From Strigamia acuminata (taxonomy: Eukaryota; Arthropoda; Chilopoda; Geophilomorpha; Linotaeniidae), in assembly GCA_949358305.1 (NCBI GenBank), contig OX442316.1, positions 6,448,001 through 6,512,000 on the forward strand: 64,000 nucleotides of DNA. Reading direction: 5' to 3'. The notes below the pieces were generated by a model that saw nothing but the letters and a program-made list of their open reading frames with translations, ran no database searches and was not told the origin of the DNA. Positions 24,180 through 37,866 of this stretch are shown piece by piece. Position 1 is the stretch's first letter; each line of letters begins with the position of its first letter. The position numbers and the translations under genes were made by a program.

Positions 24180-24360
24180 TGGGAGAAAAAATGCAATTTT
24201 GGGAAGGAAAATTGCATTCTTGGAAAGGAAAATGCATTTAAGGGAGGGAAACATGCTTTTTTGGGTAAGAAACATGCATTCTTGGGAAGAATAATGCATT
24301 TTTGGAAAGGAAAATGCAGTTACGGGAGGAAAACATGCATTTTTGGGAGAAAAAAAAATG
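24180..24360. repeat. Short-period repeat with TGCATTxTTGGGA units
   Basis: Seven or so imperfect ~25-28-bp units built on AAATGCATTTTTGGGAAGGA lead directly into the adjoining minisatellite. Confidence 0.75.
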
Positions 24361-24369
24361 CATTTTTTG

Positions 24370-25195
24370 TGCTGTACCGGTATTCGAAGTTTTTTTGCGT
24401 GTACCGGTATTCGATGTTTTTGTATTCGAAGTTTTTTGTGTTTACCGCTATTCGAAGTTTTTGTATTCGAAATGTTTGTATTCGAAGTTTTTTTGTATGT
24501 ACCGGTATTTGAAGGTTTTTGCGTGTACCGGTATTCGAAGTATTTTTGCGTGTACCGGTATTCGAAGTTTTTTTGTATGTACCGGTATTTGAAGGTTTTT
24601 GCGTGTACCGGTATTCGAAGTATTTTTGCGTGTACCGGTATTCGAAGTTTTTTTGTATGTACCGGTATTTGAAGGTTTTTGCGTGTACCGGTATTCGAAG
24701 TTTTTTTTGCGTGTACCGGTATTCGAAGTTTTTTTTGCGTGTACCGGTATTCGAAGTTTTTTTGCGTGTACCGGTATTCGAAGTTTTTTTTTGCGTGTAC
24801 CGGTATTCGAAGTTTTTTTGCGTGTACCGGTATTCGAAGTTTTTTTGCGTGTACCGGTATTCGAAGTTTTTTTTGCGTGTACCGGTATTCGAAGTTTTTT
24901 TTGCGTATACCGGTATTCGAAGTTGTTTTTGCGTGTACCGGTATTCGAAGTTTTTTTGCGTGTACCGGTATTCGAAGTTTTTTTTTGCGTGTACCGGTAT
25001 TCGAAGTTTTTTTGCGTGTACCGGTATTCGAAGTTTTTTTGCGTGTACCGGTATTCGAAGTTTTTTTTGCGTGTACCGGTATTCGAAGTTTTTTTGCGTG
25101 TACCGGTATTCGAAGTTTTTGTATTCGAAATGTTTGTATTCGAAGTTTTTGGTGTTTTTTCGAAGTTTTTGGTGTTTTTTCGAAGTTTTTGGTGT
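24370..25195. repeat. ~26-bp minisatellite, roughly 28 units
   Basis: Each unit is GCGTGTACCGGTATTCGAAG followed by a T run of variable length (about 5-9). Each has two palindromic hexamers, ACCGGT and TTCGAA. All frames stay open on both strands because the unit lacks stops, which yields several long but meaningless open frames. Confidence 0.9.
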
Positions 25196-25418
25196 GTTCA
25201 AAAAATATGTTAGGTGTTTTTAAAGTTTTCTATGTTTTTAAAATAAGCTTTTTTAAGGTTTTCATTCGCGCGCTCTTCTTTACCGGGTTCCAGACACAAA
25301 TCGGTATGCAAACGACTGGAATTTCACTGGAAAAAGAAAAAAAAATGAAATTAATTTATAATGCAATCTGAATACCATTAAGTGCCCAAGTTTTAAAAAA
25401 GAAATTCTTAATGATATA

Positions 25419-25883
25419 CCGTACCGCCCCGTTTAAACGCCCGGGTTCATTTAAGCGCCCGCCCCGTTTAAGCGCCTGGCAGTCAGCACCCCGAAAGTTT
25501 ATAGGCGCCTGGCCCGTATTAACGCCAAATTAATTAATTAATTAATTAACGCCAAATAAGCGCCGGGTCAACGGGTACGTCCTGATAACGTGCAGTACTG
25601 TTTCGGTATATAAGGAAGGCCATCAACGTGGAATTGAATCATTTCCTCTGAGAAGTCAGCAAAATGGCTCCAATCAAGAAGAATCATTCGTACGACTTTG
25701 CGTTCAAATTGCCGGCAGTGCTGTTTGCGTTAGCAAACAGTGGCGAAGCGGCGGCTAGAAATAATTTTCTTTTTTTTCTGGTTAAGCGCCCGGTTCATTT
25801 TAGCACCGGGCCTCAAATAGCCGCCGGGGGCGGCGGCTGAAAAAACCAATTAAACGCCCGGGCGTTTAAACGGGGCGGTACGG
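25419..25883 (+). mobile_element. Pogo/CENP-B-like transposon remnant with long terminal inverted repeats
   Basis: The ends are matching inverted repeats of about 30 bp (CCGTACCGCCCCGTTTAAAC), with TA on each side. Inside, a TATA box (GTATATAAGG near 25605) precedes an ATG at 25664. The frame there starts MAPIKKNHSYDFAFK and continues to a SGEAAARNNF stretch. This has the pattern of the N-terminal helix-turn-helix of pogo/Tigger/CENP-B transposases (K-x-Y-x-x-x-F-K-L ... AAR-x-F). The frame then runs into terminal sequence, so the DDE catalytic domain is gone. It is an internally deleted, non-autonomous copy. Its interior is GC-rich (GCGCC-type repeats), unlike the surroundings. Confidence 0.7.
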
Positions 25884-25899
25884 TATAACATAATAAATT

Positions 25900-27340
25900 T
25901 ATTTTCAAATTTTAGTATTCAGTAAGCACATCTTAATTCATGTTTAATTTTAAAACCGAATTTACCTTCATTTTCTAAGATTTACTTACAAGTGTGACGA
26001 TCAACAGACTCATCCAACCCCAACCCGCCATTTGTTCAAATTCAGCCATTTGACCATTTGCAATCAGGATTTGTGGTCGCATGGTTTTCGTTTGTCCTAC
26101 AAACTCTTCATCTTACCGACTTTTATCTGGAACTACAATATTTATAGTCATTCTTCCAAACTAAACAATTACTTAGCCACGGTATAGAAAACCTTTTAAT
26201 TAATCGCCACTTTACTTTATTATATGTTCCCCGGAACTGGCTTCGCCTTTTCCAAATAACTAATTGCGATCGAGGCTTATTGTCGAGCGTCGTCTGCTAA
26301 TTACTCACTTCTTACAAGTGCATTCCTTTTTAAAAAAAATTAAATTAAATTAAATAATTTAGCACAAAATTATAATTTTGGACATTTGTCCAGTTCTAAA
26401 ATTAGCTACCAATGTTGCTGCTGTTGTCCATGTCGTCGTGTCTATCTTCTTTCGGAACCAAGGTTTATAGCTTCATTGATCCACGATGTAGCTTCATTTC
26501 ATTAGCATGCTGTCTGCAAAGAGAAAAAAATAAAACTAATCAACAAAAACTTTATTAATGATAAAAATATTTGACAAAAATAGTGACTAGCACTGAAAAA
26601 GTTTTCATACTCCAATCAACTATTACAATTTAATATTAAACAATTCTGAACTTTTTCCAATCAAGTATGGCTGTGCAGGATTCACTACAAAACAAGGAGC
26701 ATCTCAAATCATTACATTAATTCGTTGCAAGTAGTTTTACTATAATAAATTTGTTCAATCAAAATTTTTATTTATAATACGGTAAGTGAATTGATGTTTA
26801 TTCCCAGACTTGCAATAGTGAAATTACTTGTGATGATTGTGAATGTCAAAATTAATAAAAGCATTGTAAAACAGAAACTCTGTGAGTTGAATCAGTCCAC
26901 TACTTACAAGTTAATGAATCCGTTTGATTTTACAGTAAAAAAAAAATTAAGAGATATTGCTAAAATTTAAAAACTGTGATAATACGTTACTGTTTTAAGA
27001 TTTTTGAAAAAAAGTATTTTTGTTTTGTCCAATTTTTTATGCAGGAAACATTTATACTGGCATAAATTGACACACTTGTAAATAGCTCTAGGTGCAGTAA
27101 ATATTTTGAATATTTTTGCAGCGTTTAGCAAATACGTGGTTTTCTAGCTACAGGCTGCACAAAAATGAGAAATTTTTTTTAACCTTTTTATTATCTAGAA
27201 AACCACACATTTTCAAAACCCTTCTAAAACATTAAAGATTACTGAACCTAAAACTGTTTAAAAGCGCGTCAACTTATGCAGTAGCAATGTTTATTGCATA
27301 AAAAACGAGCAATAAATAAAAGACACTTTTTAAAAATAGA
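25900..27340. other. Intergenic, AT-rich
   Basis: No gene recognised. 26770-26960 is an inverted copy of the dispersed repeat at 16870-17260. Confidence 0.5.
26770..26960 (-). repeat. Dispersed repeat, inverted copy
   Basis: The reverse complement aligns with 16880-17030 and 27860-27960 (shared GCTTTTATTAATTTTGACA and ATCACAAGTAATTTCA strings). Confidence 0.7.
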
Positions 27341-27351
27341 TTATGCTTATA

Positions 27352-27428
27352 CCGGGTGGCCCACATAAAAGAGGCCCCATCATATTACATACACACATTT
27401 TCGGGCCGCTTTTATGTGGACCACCCGG
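27352..27428. mobile_element. Tiny palindromic MITE
   Basis: CCGGGTGGCCCACATAAAAG at the left is mirrored by CTTTTATGTGGACCACCCGG at the right. TA flanks both sides, consistent with a Tc1/mariner-type target. Confidence 0.65.
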
Positions 27429-27529
27429 TATTAAAATATGAGCACAATGTATACGTAATCTTGCTGTATTGGATATATACGAACCAAACTCCTAAAATCG
27501 TAACACAATAACGTGTTTTTTAAAATTTT

Positions 27530-28270
27530 AATTTATGTGTATATATTGAAATACTTTTACTGTAAAATCAAACTGATTCATTAGGCCAGGGGTCGGCAAG
27601 TAATTTTAAGTGGGGTCCAGAAAAATTGAAAAATTTTATCAAGGTCCAGAAAAAGACAACAAAATAAAACACAAAAAACACCAAAAAAAAACCAAAAAAC
27701 CCAAAAAAAACACCAAAAATCACCAAAAAAATATATAATAAAAAATATCTGGCGGTCCAAGTTTCGACCTTCCGCGGTCCGTATCCGAACAGCGGTCCGT
27801 ATCCGAACAGCGGTCCGCAGGTTGCCGACCGCTGCATTAGGCAGTGGATTGATTCAACTCACTGACAAGTGAGTTTCTGTTTTACAAAGCTTTTATTAAT
27901 TTTGACATTCACCGTCATCACAAGTAATTTCAAGTGTGTGGGAGCGGGAATAAGAAATTTGGCCTAAAAATAGAAAATCGAGATAATTACTGTAGATGTT
28001 TTTTAACTCTATCATTTTGTTTGATATACACTTCCAGCCAGCTAATTGATTTGCATACGGTGTTTTTTTTTTGTTCCATTTGCCTTGGTTCACATATTTA
28101 CAACTTTTCCCTGGCGTAAATTAATTCCTAATGAAATATTTTCGTTACATCTAGAATGCAGTGTGAATGCGGTAGCCACGACGTGTCCAAATTTTTTTAT
28201 CTTCATTATTTCCTAATGAATACAGCATTAAGCCAGATATGTGAAATAAATGTCTTTTTAAATTTTAATA
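27530..28270 (+). repeat. Dispersed repeat copy interrupted by the hAT MITE
   Basis: Matches 16850-17290 in the same orientation. The MITE at 27587-27834 lies within it, so the repeat is older than the insertion. Confidence 0.65.
27587..27834. mobile_element. hAT-type MITE with an 8-bp target duplication
   Basis: The ends are CAGGGGTCGGCAA and TTGCCGACCGCTG, typical of hAT elements. The flanks carry a perfect 8-bp duplication, CATTAGGC (27579-27586 and 27835-27842). The related repeat copy at 16880 is uninterrupted at the corresponding place. There is no transposase; the interior is poly-A/C-rich. Confidence 0.9.
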
Positions 28271-28409
28271 TTTTATTTTAATATTTAATTTGAGACGGAA
28301 TGTTTGGCAAATGCATTTGCACTTTAGGCCTAACTGCTGTGATTGAATTCAGCCAGTTTTCACATCACTTTCATTAAAAAATTAAAAATACCCTAAAATA
28401 TTATTAAAT

Positions 28410-29240
28410 TTGAAAAATATCTTACCAACATGTATATTGAACATTAAACTGAATTTCCCACCTCTAAATCATTGCATGGCCCAAGATTCATTTCGAAAAA
28501 TACCGACCAACGATTACTGCAACTATAGGCCGTCACACGTCGTTACATCACCCTCCTCTTCTTCCCAGTTCCCACAATGCAATCTGATTCTTAGTTATCG
28601 TAGCTGTGATTGGCTTAGAACCGAGCCATTTACTGCGCATGTGCGATGAAGATATTTATCTTGATATTTATCTTGATATTTATCTTGATATTTATCTTGA
28701 TACTTATCTTGATATTTAGCTTGCTATTATTACACAAATATACCGAATGTGCCAATGAAGCCCAAGCCCAACTATACCAATTATTTCATTTCAGCCATTT
28801 TTAACAGTCTTAAAAATTAAAAATACCGCTGATTCCTTAAATCTTTCCTAAATATTGTTACATTTGAAAAATGTACTTACCAATGTATATTTTGAACATG
28901 AAGAAGATTCATTTCCCATCTGGATGTGGTATAACTGTTGAGTGGACTGAGGACTAAATTGCTGATAATGGCGCCTGCTTTCTGTTCAAAATAAAAATAA
29001 AAATATTCAGTTCTAAATAACAGTTTTGGAAAATTTATACTCAGAGTACAAATACTTCAAAATGAGTAAACTGTATTTCCCACCTCGAAATTATTGGATG
29101 GCTGAAGATTAATTCCAAATATACCGACCAATGGTTGCTGCTGTCGTAGGCAACCGTCACATCTACTGTCCTTCTTCCCACAATGCAATCTGAAGCTTAC
29201 TTTTGAGCTACTTTTCGGTTTTATGGGTTTTGTAGTTTAC
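28410..29240. repeat. Two diverged copies of a ~200-bp sequence and a short minisatellite
   Basis: 28440-28595 and 29050-29200 share TTTCCCACCTC, ATACCGACCAA and TTCCCACAATGCAATCTGA. Between them 28650-28735 is a run of about six TATCTTGATATT 15-bp units. No gene is supported; the frame 28410-28649 lies inside the repeated sequence. Confidence 0.6.
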
Positions 29241-29993
29241 CACTAGATGGCGAACAAGCGCACGTCTAGCGTTTGTCACGCTTCTGCAATGTTGATTTTG
29301 GTGATTGCACACGAAGTCGGACAATAATTAGTTAAACTGGTTCCTAAATCGGAAGTGATGTCATTTTTGGTGCAACGTTAGTGCTCTCCGCTGCAGGAAG
29401 TGAACATATGGTTTGACGATAAGTAAATTCCGGTAGATACAATGCAATAAACCATTGAAATTGCATCAGTTAAATAACGTAATGTGAGGCAATAAGTTAA
29501 TCTGTATAAATAGGCGATCGGGCCACAAATTTCAGATAATTTTCTTCCGAGTACAACAGTGATGTAATTGTGACATGACGTCCCAAATTTAATTTGGCAC
29601 CCGGTCTCTGGAGTGCTTGTTTTGTGATGCTTTTTGGAAACAATTCAAATATGTTGTCAAATTTGGAGAAAATTGTTTGGAATTGTGTTCATTTAACATG
29701 ATAAAGTGGTAACGATTAACTTGTCCTGATTTATACAATTTTTAAATTTAATTTTTTTTTTAATTTTTTTTTTTTGATTTTAAGTGCTAAAATATTTTAG
29801 TGTTAATAATCGTGTTTAATTTAATTTGCAGACAAAATTTCCGGAATGTAAAGCAATAGAAACTCAAATGTTTCATTAAAAAAACAAAATTATAAAAATC
29901 GGCAAAACTTTTTTTTAGAAAACGAAAAACAAACAATTTTTTTATATAAAATTTTCATATTTTGTTTTAAACTTTGGTCATCAAATTTAAATT

Positions 29994-33132
<3,139 letters not shown>

Positions 33133-33519
33133 TTGCATGGTTTTGAAGACAAAATTTATGAATAATTGTTAGGCGGTCTTGGCAGGTGATTGAATACCCC
33201 ATTAATATATTTAAGCCTTTTTTAAAACAACAAACACTTTACAAATTTTATTATTAAGTCGTTTTTGGCAATCTGACTGGAGTTTATTTTAGATTTTTCC
33301 TATCCTCGTTTGATTGAAGATTGGCAAAAAAAAAAAAAGATATTTTTTTAATTATTTTGAAAAATTTGAATTTTTGATTCTTGAAAAGAAATTAATTGAG
33401 AAATAAAAGCAAATCAATGATTATAATATAATTGTGATTAATTATTTAATTATTCAAGTCGAGTACTTAGACTTACCATATACATGTATATTTTTTTCAG
33501 CATCGAAAAGCGGTTAAAA

Positions 33520-33859
33520 CTACAGTTTGTGCCCAGTATCTTGATATTAAATTCGTACTGCGCAATGCGCATCCCATTCAGCGCAGACGATTTTCTAATT
33601 CCAGTTGTTATGTAGCAGTTTAAAGCCTAATATTAGGCTTAATAATGCTAAAATAAAGTAAATAAACAACAATAAATTCATCATTAAAAGTAATTTACAG
33701 CATAGTACCAAAATATTAATGTTTATTTACTTTATTAAACATTATTAGGCTTAATAATAGGGTTCATACTGCTAAATAACAACCGGAATTAGAAAATCGT
33801 CTGCGCAGAATGGTTACGCAGTACGAATTTAGCATCAAGATACCGGGCGTGAATTGTAG
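33520..33859. mobile_element. Long-arm inverted-repeat (foldback) element, copy 1
   Basis: The arms of about 110 bp are mirror images: GGTATCTTGAT...TTCGTACTGCG..., ACGATTTTCTAATTCC and their reverse complements. A spacer with another palindrome (AATATTAGGCTTAATAATG) separates them. It is non-coding and was carried along in the segmental duplication (39502-39836). Confidence 0.75.
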
Positions 33860-34258
33860 ACGCAATACTCTTCAAAAACTACTACCGTAGTTGGGGTTTT
33901 GGTTTTTGCAGTTTTTGATGATGGTTTATGGCTGTTTTTGGTGTCCATTCACTCAAATATTTTCACTTTAGTTTTGAGTTTTTATTGGATCAGTCCAATC
34001 TGTTAGGAAAAGAATTGTTAGCCAACAACAAAGCAATTCTACTACTGCTGTGCAGTGAAGCGTCGAGGGGGAGTTAGTTGGGGTGCGACGGATATTATTA
34101 ATCCAAAGGGGAAATTGGGTTTTACACTCCACAAAGACAGAAATTTTTTTAAAAATTTTTTTTTAATTATATATATTTACTTTACAAAAGGATGAATACA
34201 TAGGGAATACTGTACATTTTTTTAAAAAAATGTTTAAAAAAATATTATATTAAATTTA

Positions 34259-36227
34259 TCAAAATTTAAAAACATGGTTTTTAGCCGTTCTTTTGGCACT
34301 CTGACAGCAATTGTTCATTTGAGGAGTAGCCGGATTCGAGTCGTGTACTTCGTACGCTGGAGGAGTCAATCGTTTACCCTCGGAATCATATTCAGTGAAC
34401 CCGGGGCTCAGTGGTTGACCTAATTTTTCCAAACTTTCCACTATAATTCCAACACTTGGTGGCATGGTGTCACTTGAAAGAGAATTGTGAGCATATTCAA
34501 CATCTGATAAAGAAAAAACTACTTGTTATTGAAAAACAGTAAAGGTTTAAAATACAAAAATAAAAACCTTTGAGTTGTAACGGCGCCACGCTGTTTCTTC
34601 TGTGTGTTGGAAAGTAATTTCCAGATTTCCACATCCGAATCAAGCAGAAAAACATTACGACAAACATCACAAAGAGCCCTAATGTTGCGCTAGAGATGCT
34701 CAGCAAAATGTCCTTGAACATGCGATCTATTTAAAAAAAATAAAATCAACTTAGAAAAAAATATTTAAAAAAAAAAATTAATTTTATCACGTACCTGATG
34801 TTAATGCGCTCATTTGAGGTGAGTCGAGGTATCTTCGACTTGTGTCCACTTCAATTGTTTCGCTTTTCATACTAGTTGACACCATTTGTACCTGAAAATA
34901 ATAATTTTTGAAGTTAGAAATGTATTTTGCATGGAATTCTATGCGATTTCTTTACATAAATGTGATAAATGCTAGCTTTATCCAGGGTAATTGTCGCTGT
35001 TGCAGTGTCAGTATACATGTGCCCTTTTACAGCAAAATTGTTATCGACAATTTCCCAAACTATCATGAATTCACCCGGTTGAGGAGGCGTCCACGACACC
35101 GTTGCATCAACACTGTCCGTTTCCTTGTTGCTATGTAACGATACACTCACATCCCAGATCTTTACTCGTATAACTTTCTGCAGAATGGACCAAATAGTTG
35201 TGTAAATGAGGATTGGGACGAAATAAGGAGCAAAAACTAACATTCGATGCAGTTTCATTGTCATCTTGTGTCGCATCAAAGTTGGAAAAATAAGTTGTTT
35301 CTGCCGTCGCAAAAACACCACTGCTGATGATAGCCATAACTTTAAAGTCGAGTTTCTTGCCCGGAGTGATTCCGTTTACGACCACCATTAAGTCGCTAGT
35401 CTGGAAATTAGTTAGAAATTAATATATTTTTTTAATTTAATTTAATTAGTTTTAAGCGTATATTTACTTGTGTTATTTCTGTCCATTCGCTGTCTTTTCT
35501 TGTTCGTCTTAAAACGACGTAAACAAATTTTAGTGCTGCAGTTGACGGTGTTGATGTTTGATTCTGTGGTGGTGTCCAGTTCAGCACTATTGAGTCTTTA
35601 CCCACGGGTTTGACGTGCAGGGGTTGTGGAAATCGACCAGCTATTTCGATCTTTTTATCTACTGCAGCTATGGTTTGAAAAATTGATTTTGTTTATAATG
35701 TGCTTATTTTTATTTTTTTTTTGTATTTTTATATCATTATATGAACCTCTTTCACCTCGCCCACTGGTTCCGAAATGAAATGCACAAGCTTGTTGGCACC
35801 CGGGAAACTGTAAGCATCAAAATTAATTTATTATTTATTTAAATTTATAGTAATTTAGTACTTACGCATATTTGAGTATTTGTGCACATTGGGCCCCAAA
35901 CGAGGAAACTCTCTTGTAACATTCGGCAACTCTCCCAACACTAGAAAAGAAAAATTAGTAAAAATAATTTAAAATGTGAATTTAGGCAATTACTTACCAT
36001 TAAGCAGTCGGATATGGTTTTACATTCGGTGTCAAATGAAACGTCGTTTGATTTTAAAAACTAGATAGAGTAAAATAAAATTAGAATTCCATTATAATTA
36101 TTATTATTTTTTTCTTTACCTTGTCTAAGCATTGGGATCTGCATTCTGCTATGCGGGTGGTGTCGTCATCTGCCGCGCAAAACGTTGCAATGGCGAGAAC
36201 TAAAGCCAAACGAAAATGGAAGTTCAT
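34259..36227 (-). CDS. Anosmin-box, FN3, single-pass membrane protein, copy 1 (ten exons)
   Basis: Exons are 36120-36227, 35998-36060, 35866-35940, 35756-35807, 35468-35667, 35242-35400, 34956-35177, 34795-34891, 34568-34726 and 34259-34503. All phases match, giving 459 residues. After a signal peptide comes a Cys-rich box: CRSQC, ECKTISDCLMCWESC, then GCQQACAF. Its C-x5-C-x2-C-x3-C spacing is that of the N-terminal box of anosmin-1 (KAL1). Two FN3-like regions follow (WTPPQNQ near residue 130 and WTPPQPGEF near 235). The anosmin WAP domain is absent. A single transmembrane helix (FVMFVVMFFCLIRMW) lies near residues 325-350. The cytoplasmic tail has a PPAY (PPxY) motif and two cysteines. A TATA box lies at about 36298-36307. 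The ligand is unknown. Confidence 0.85.
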
Positions 36228-36297
36228 GGTTAAAGGAAGCTGTGTTGTGGATGCTGTGAACTGTGAGTGTGCAATGGTCCCTTCAGCAAGTTTGGTG

Positions 36298-36307
36298 TTT
36301 ATATACC
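36298..36307 (-). promoter_or_regulatory. TATA box of receptor copy 1
   Basis: GGTATATAAA on the minus strand, about 70 nt upstream of the ATG at 36227. It is conserved at 42250-42259 for copy 2. Confidence 0.6.
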
Positions 36308-36740
36308 CCAAGTAATCCTGGACGAATTTCCCTTCTTTACAACCACCTGCAGTTGGGGGTCATCAATATCCTTTGGTTGGACAAAGGGGGGTTTGTTCGG
36401 TGTATTTCCTTCAATAAAGTTCGGGAGGGGGCAGGAAATTGAGTTGCATTGTCTTTCAATTGACAATTTCCAGTTTTAAGAAGGGAAATTCAAATTTATC
36501 TGAATCAAATTGTTACCGTAATCTGAATTGGAATTTTTTTTTTAAATTGCTAATTTGAATTAATTTTATTGATAAAAATAAATTTTAAAGCACAGTTAGA
36601 ATGTAAGAAATTTTAATTTGATTTTTGTTTTTTAATTTCTAGTTAAAAGTGTGTTTAAAAGTATTTTTATTTTTAAAATAATTTTTCAATTATTGAAGGA
36701 CAAACTCGAGTTAATTTTTAACTCCTTGTTTTTATTTTAT

Positions 36741-37400
36741 TTTGTTAAAAATTATTGGTTTTTCTTATTTTTTGAAAATTATTGGTTTTTCTTATTTGTT
36801 GAAAATTATTGGTTTTTCTTATTTGTTGAAAATTATTGGTTTTTCTTATTTGTTGAAAATTATTGGTTTTTCTTATTTGTTGAAAATTATTGGTTTTTCT
36901 TATTTGTTGAAAATTATTGGTTTTTCTTATTTGTTGAAAATTATTGGTTTTTCTTATTTGTTGAAAATTATTGGTTTTTCTTATTTGTTGAAAATTATTG
37001 GTTTTTCTTATTTGTTGAAAATTATTGGTTTTTCTTATTTGTTGAAAATTATTGGTTTTTCTTATTTGTTGAAAATTATTGGTTTTTCTTATTTTTTGAA
37101 AATTATTGGTTTTTCTTATTTGTTGAAAATTATTGGTTTTTCTTATTTGTTGAAAATTATTGGTTTTTCTTATTTGTTGAAAATTATTGGTTTTTCTTAT
37201 TTGTTGAAAATTATTGGTTTTTCTTATTTGTTGAAAATTATTGGTTTTTCTTATTTGTTGAAAATTATTGGTTTTTCTTATTTGTTGAAAATTATTGGTT
37301 TTTCTTATTTGTTGAAAATTATTGGTTTTTCTTATTTGTTGAAAATTATTGGTTTTTCTTATTTGTTGAAAATTATTGGTTTTTCTTATTTGTTGAAAAT
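36741..37400. repeat. 27-bp minisatellite, about 24 units, at the duplication junction
   Basis: Nearly identical units of ATTGGTTTTTCTTATTTGTT plus GAAAATT, with only two units carrying TTTTTTG. The unit length is a multiple of three, so spurious open frames of over 200 codons arise in two phases. Confidence 0.95.
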
Positions 37401-37866
37401 TGGTGCGTTCAAAGTTTGGTTTTTACGGTTTTTACCGTTTCTGCAAACGGAATAGCATCAAAAACTATCACCAAAAACCGCAAAAACTACGACTGGAGTT
37501 GTTTATGAGTAAGTTTATGCCAAGTTTCAAATTTAAAATGGCCGCCTCAAAAATTAGATCGACAGATCAGACTTTCAAATGTCATAAACACTTTCAGGTA
37601 GAGCATCCACCTCCCAAAATATGAGAAAATGCTAAATTATGTTTAAATAAGGGGGCCACAACCACAATTTGTTGGTTAAATGAAAGAAAGGAATTTGTAT
37701 GCACTCATGCAACAATGATACAACACATTCACGATTAGGTACATTTCGGCCGTTTTTATAAACGGTATAAACCGAAACTTTGAATGCACCTATTGTTTTT
37801 AATTTGTGGCTATGTTCAACGGGGATTTTTATAGATTTTCTGAATATATTTTCACTTTTTGAACAG

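Noticed and set aside
24320-25223. Long open frames on both strands with repeating Y-R-Y or TGIRSF motifs
   Set aside because: They are produced by the stop-free ~26-bp minisatellite. They occur in several frames at once and have no splice or homology support.
27568-27837. 89-codon minus frame rich in F/V/G
   Set aside because: It is internal to the hAT MITE, with poly-C/A composition.
36651-37508. 285- and 237-codon frames of repeated FLFVENYWF or LLKIIGFSY
   Set aside because: These are artefacts of the 27-bp minisatellite, whose length is a multiple of three, and are open in two frames.
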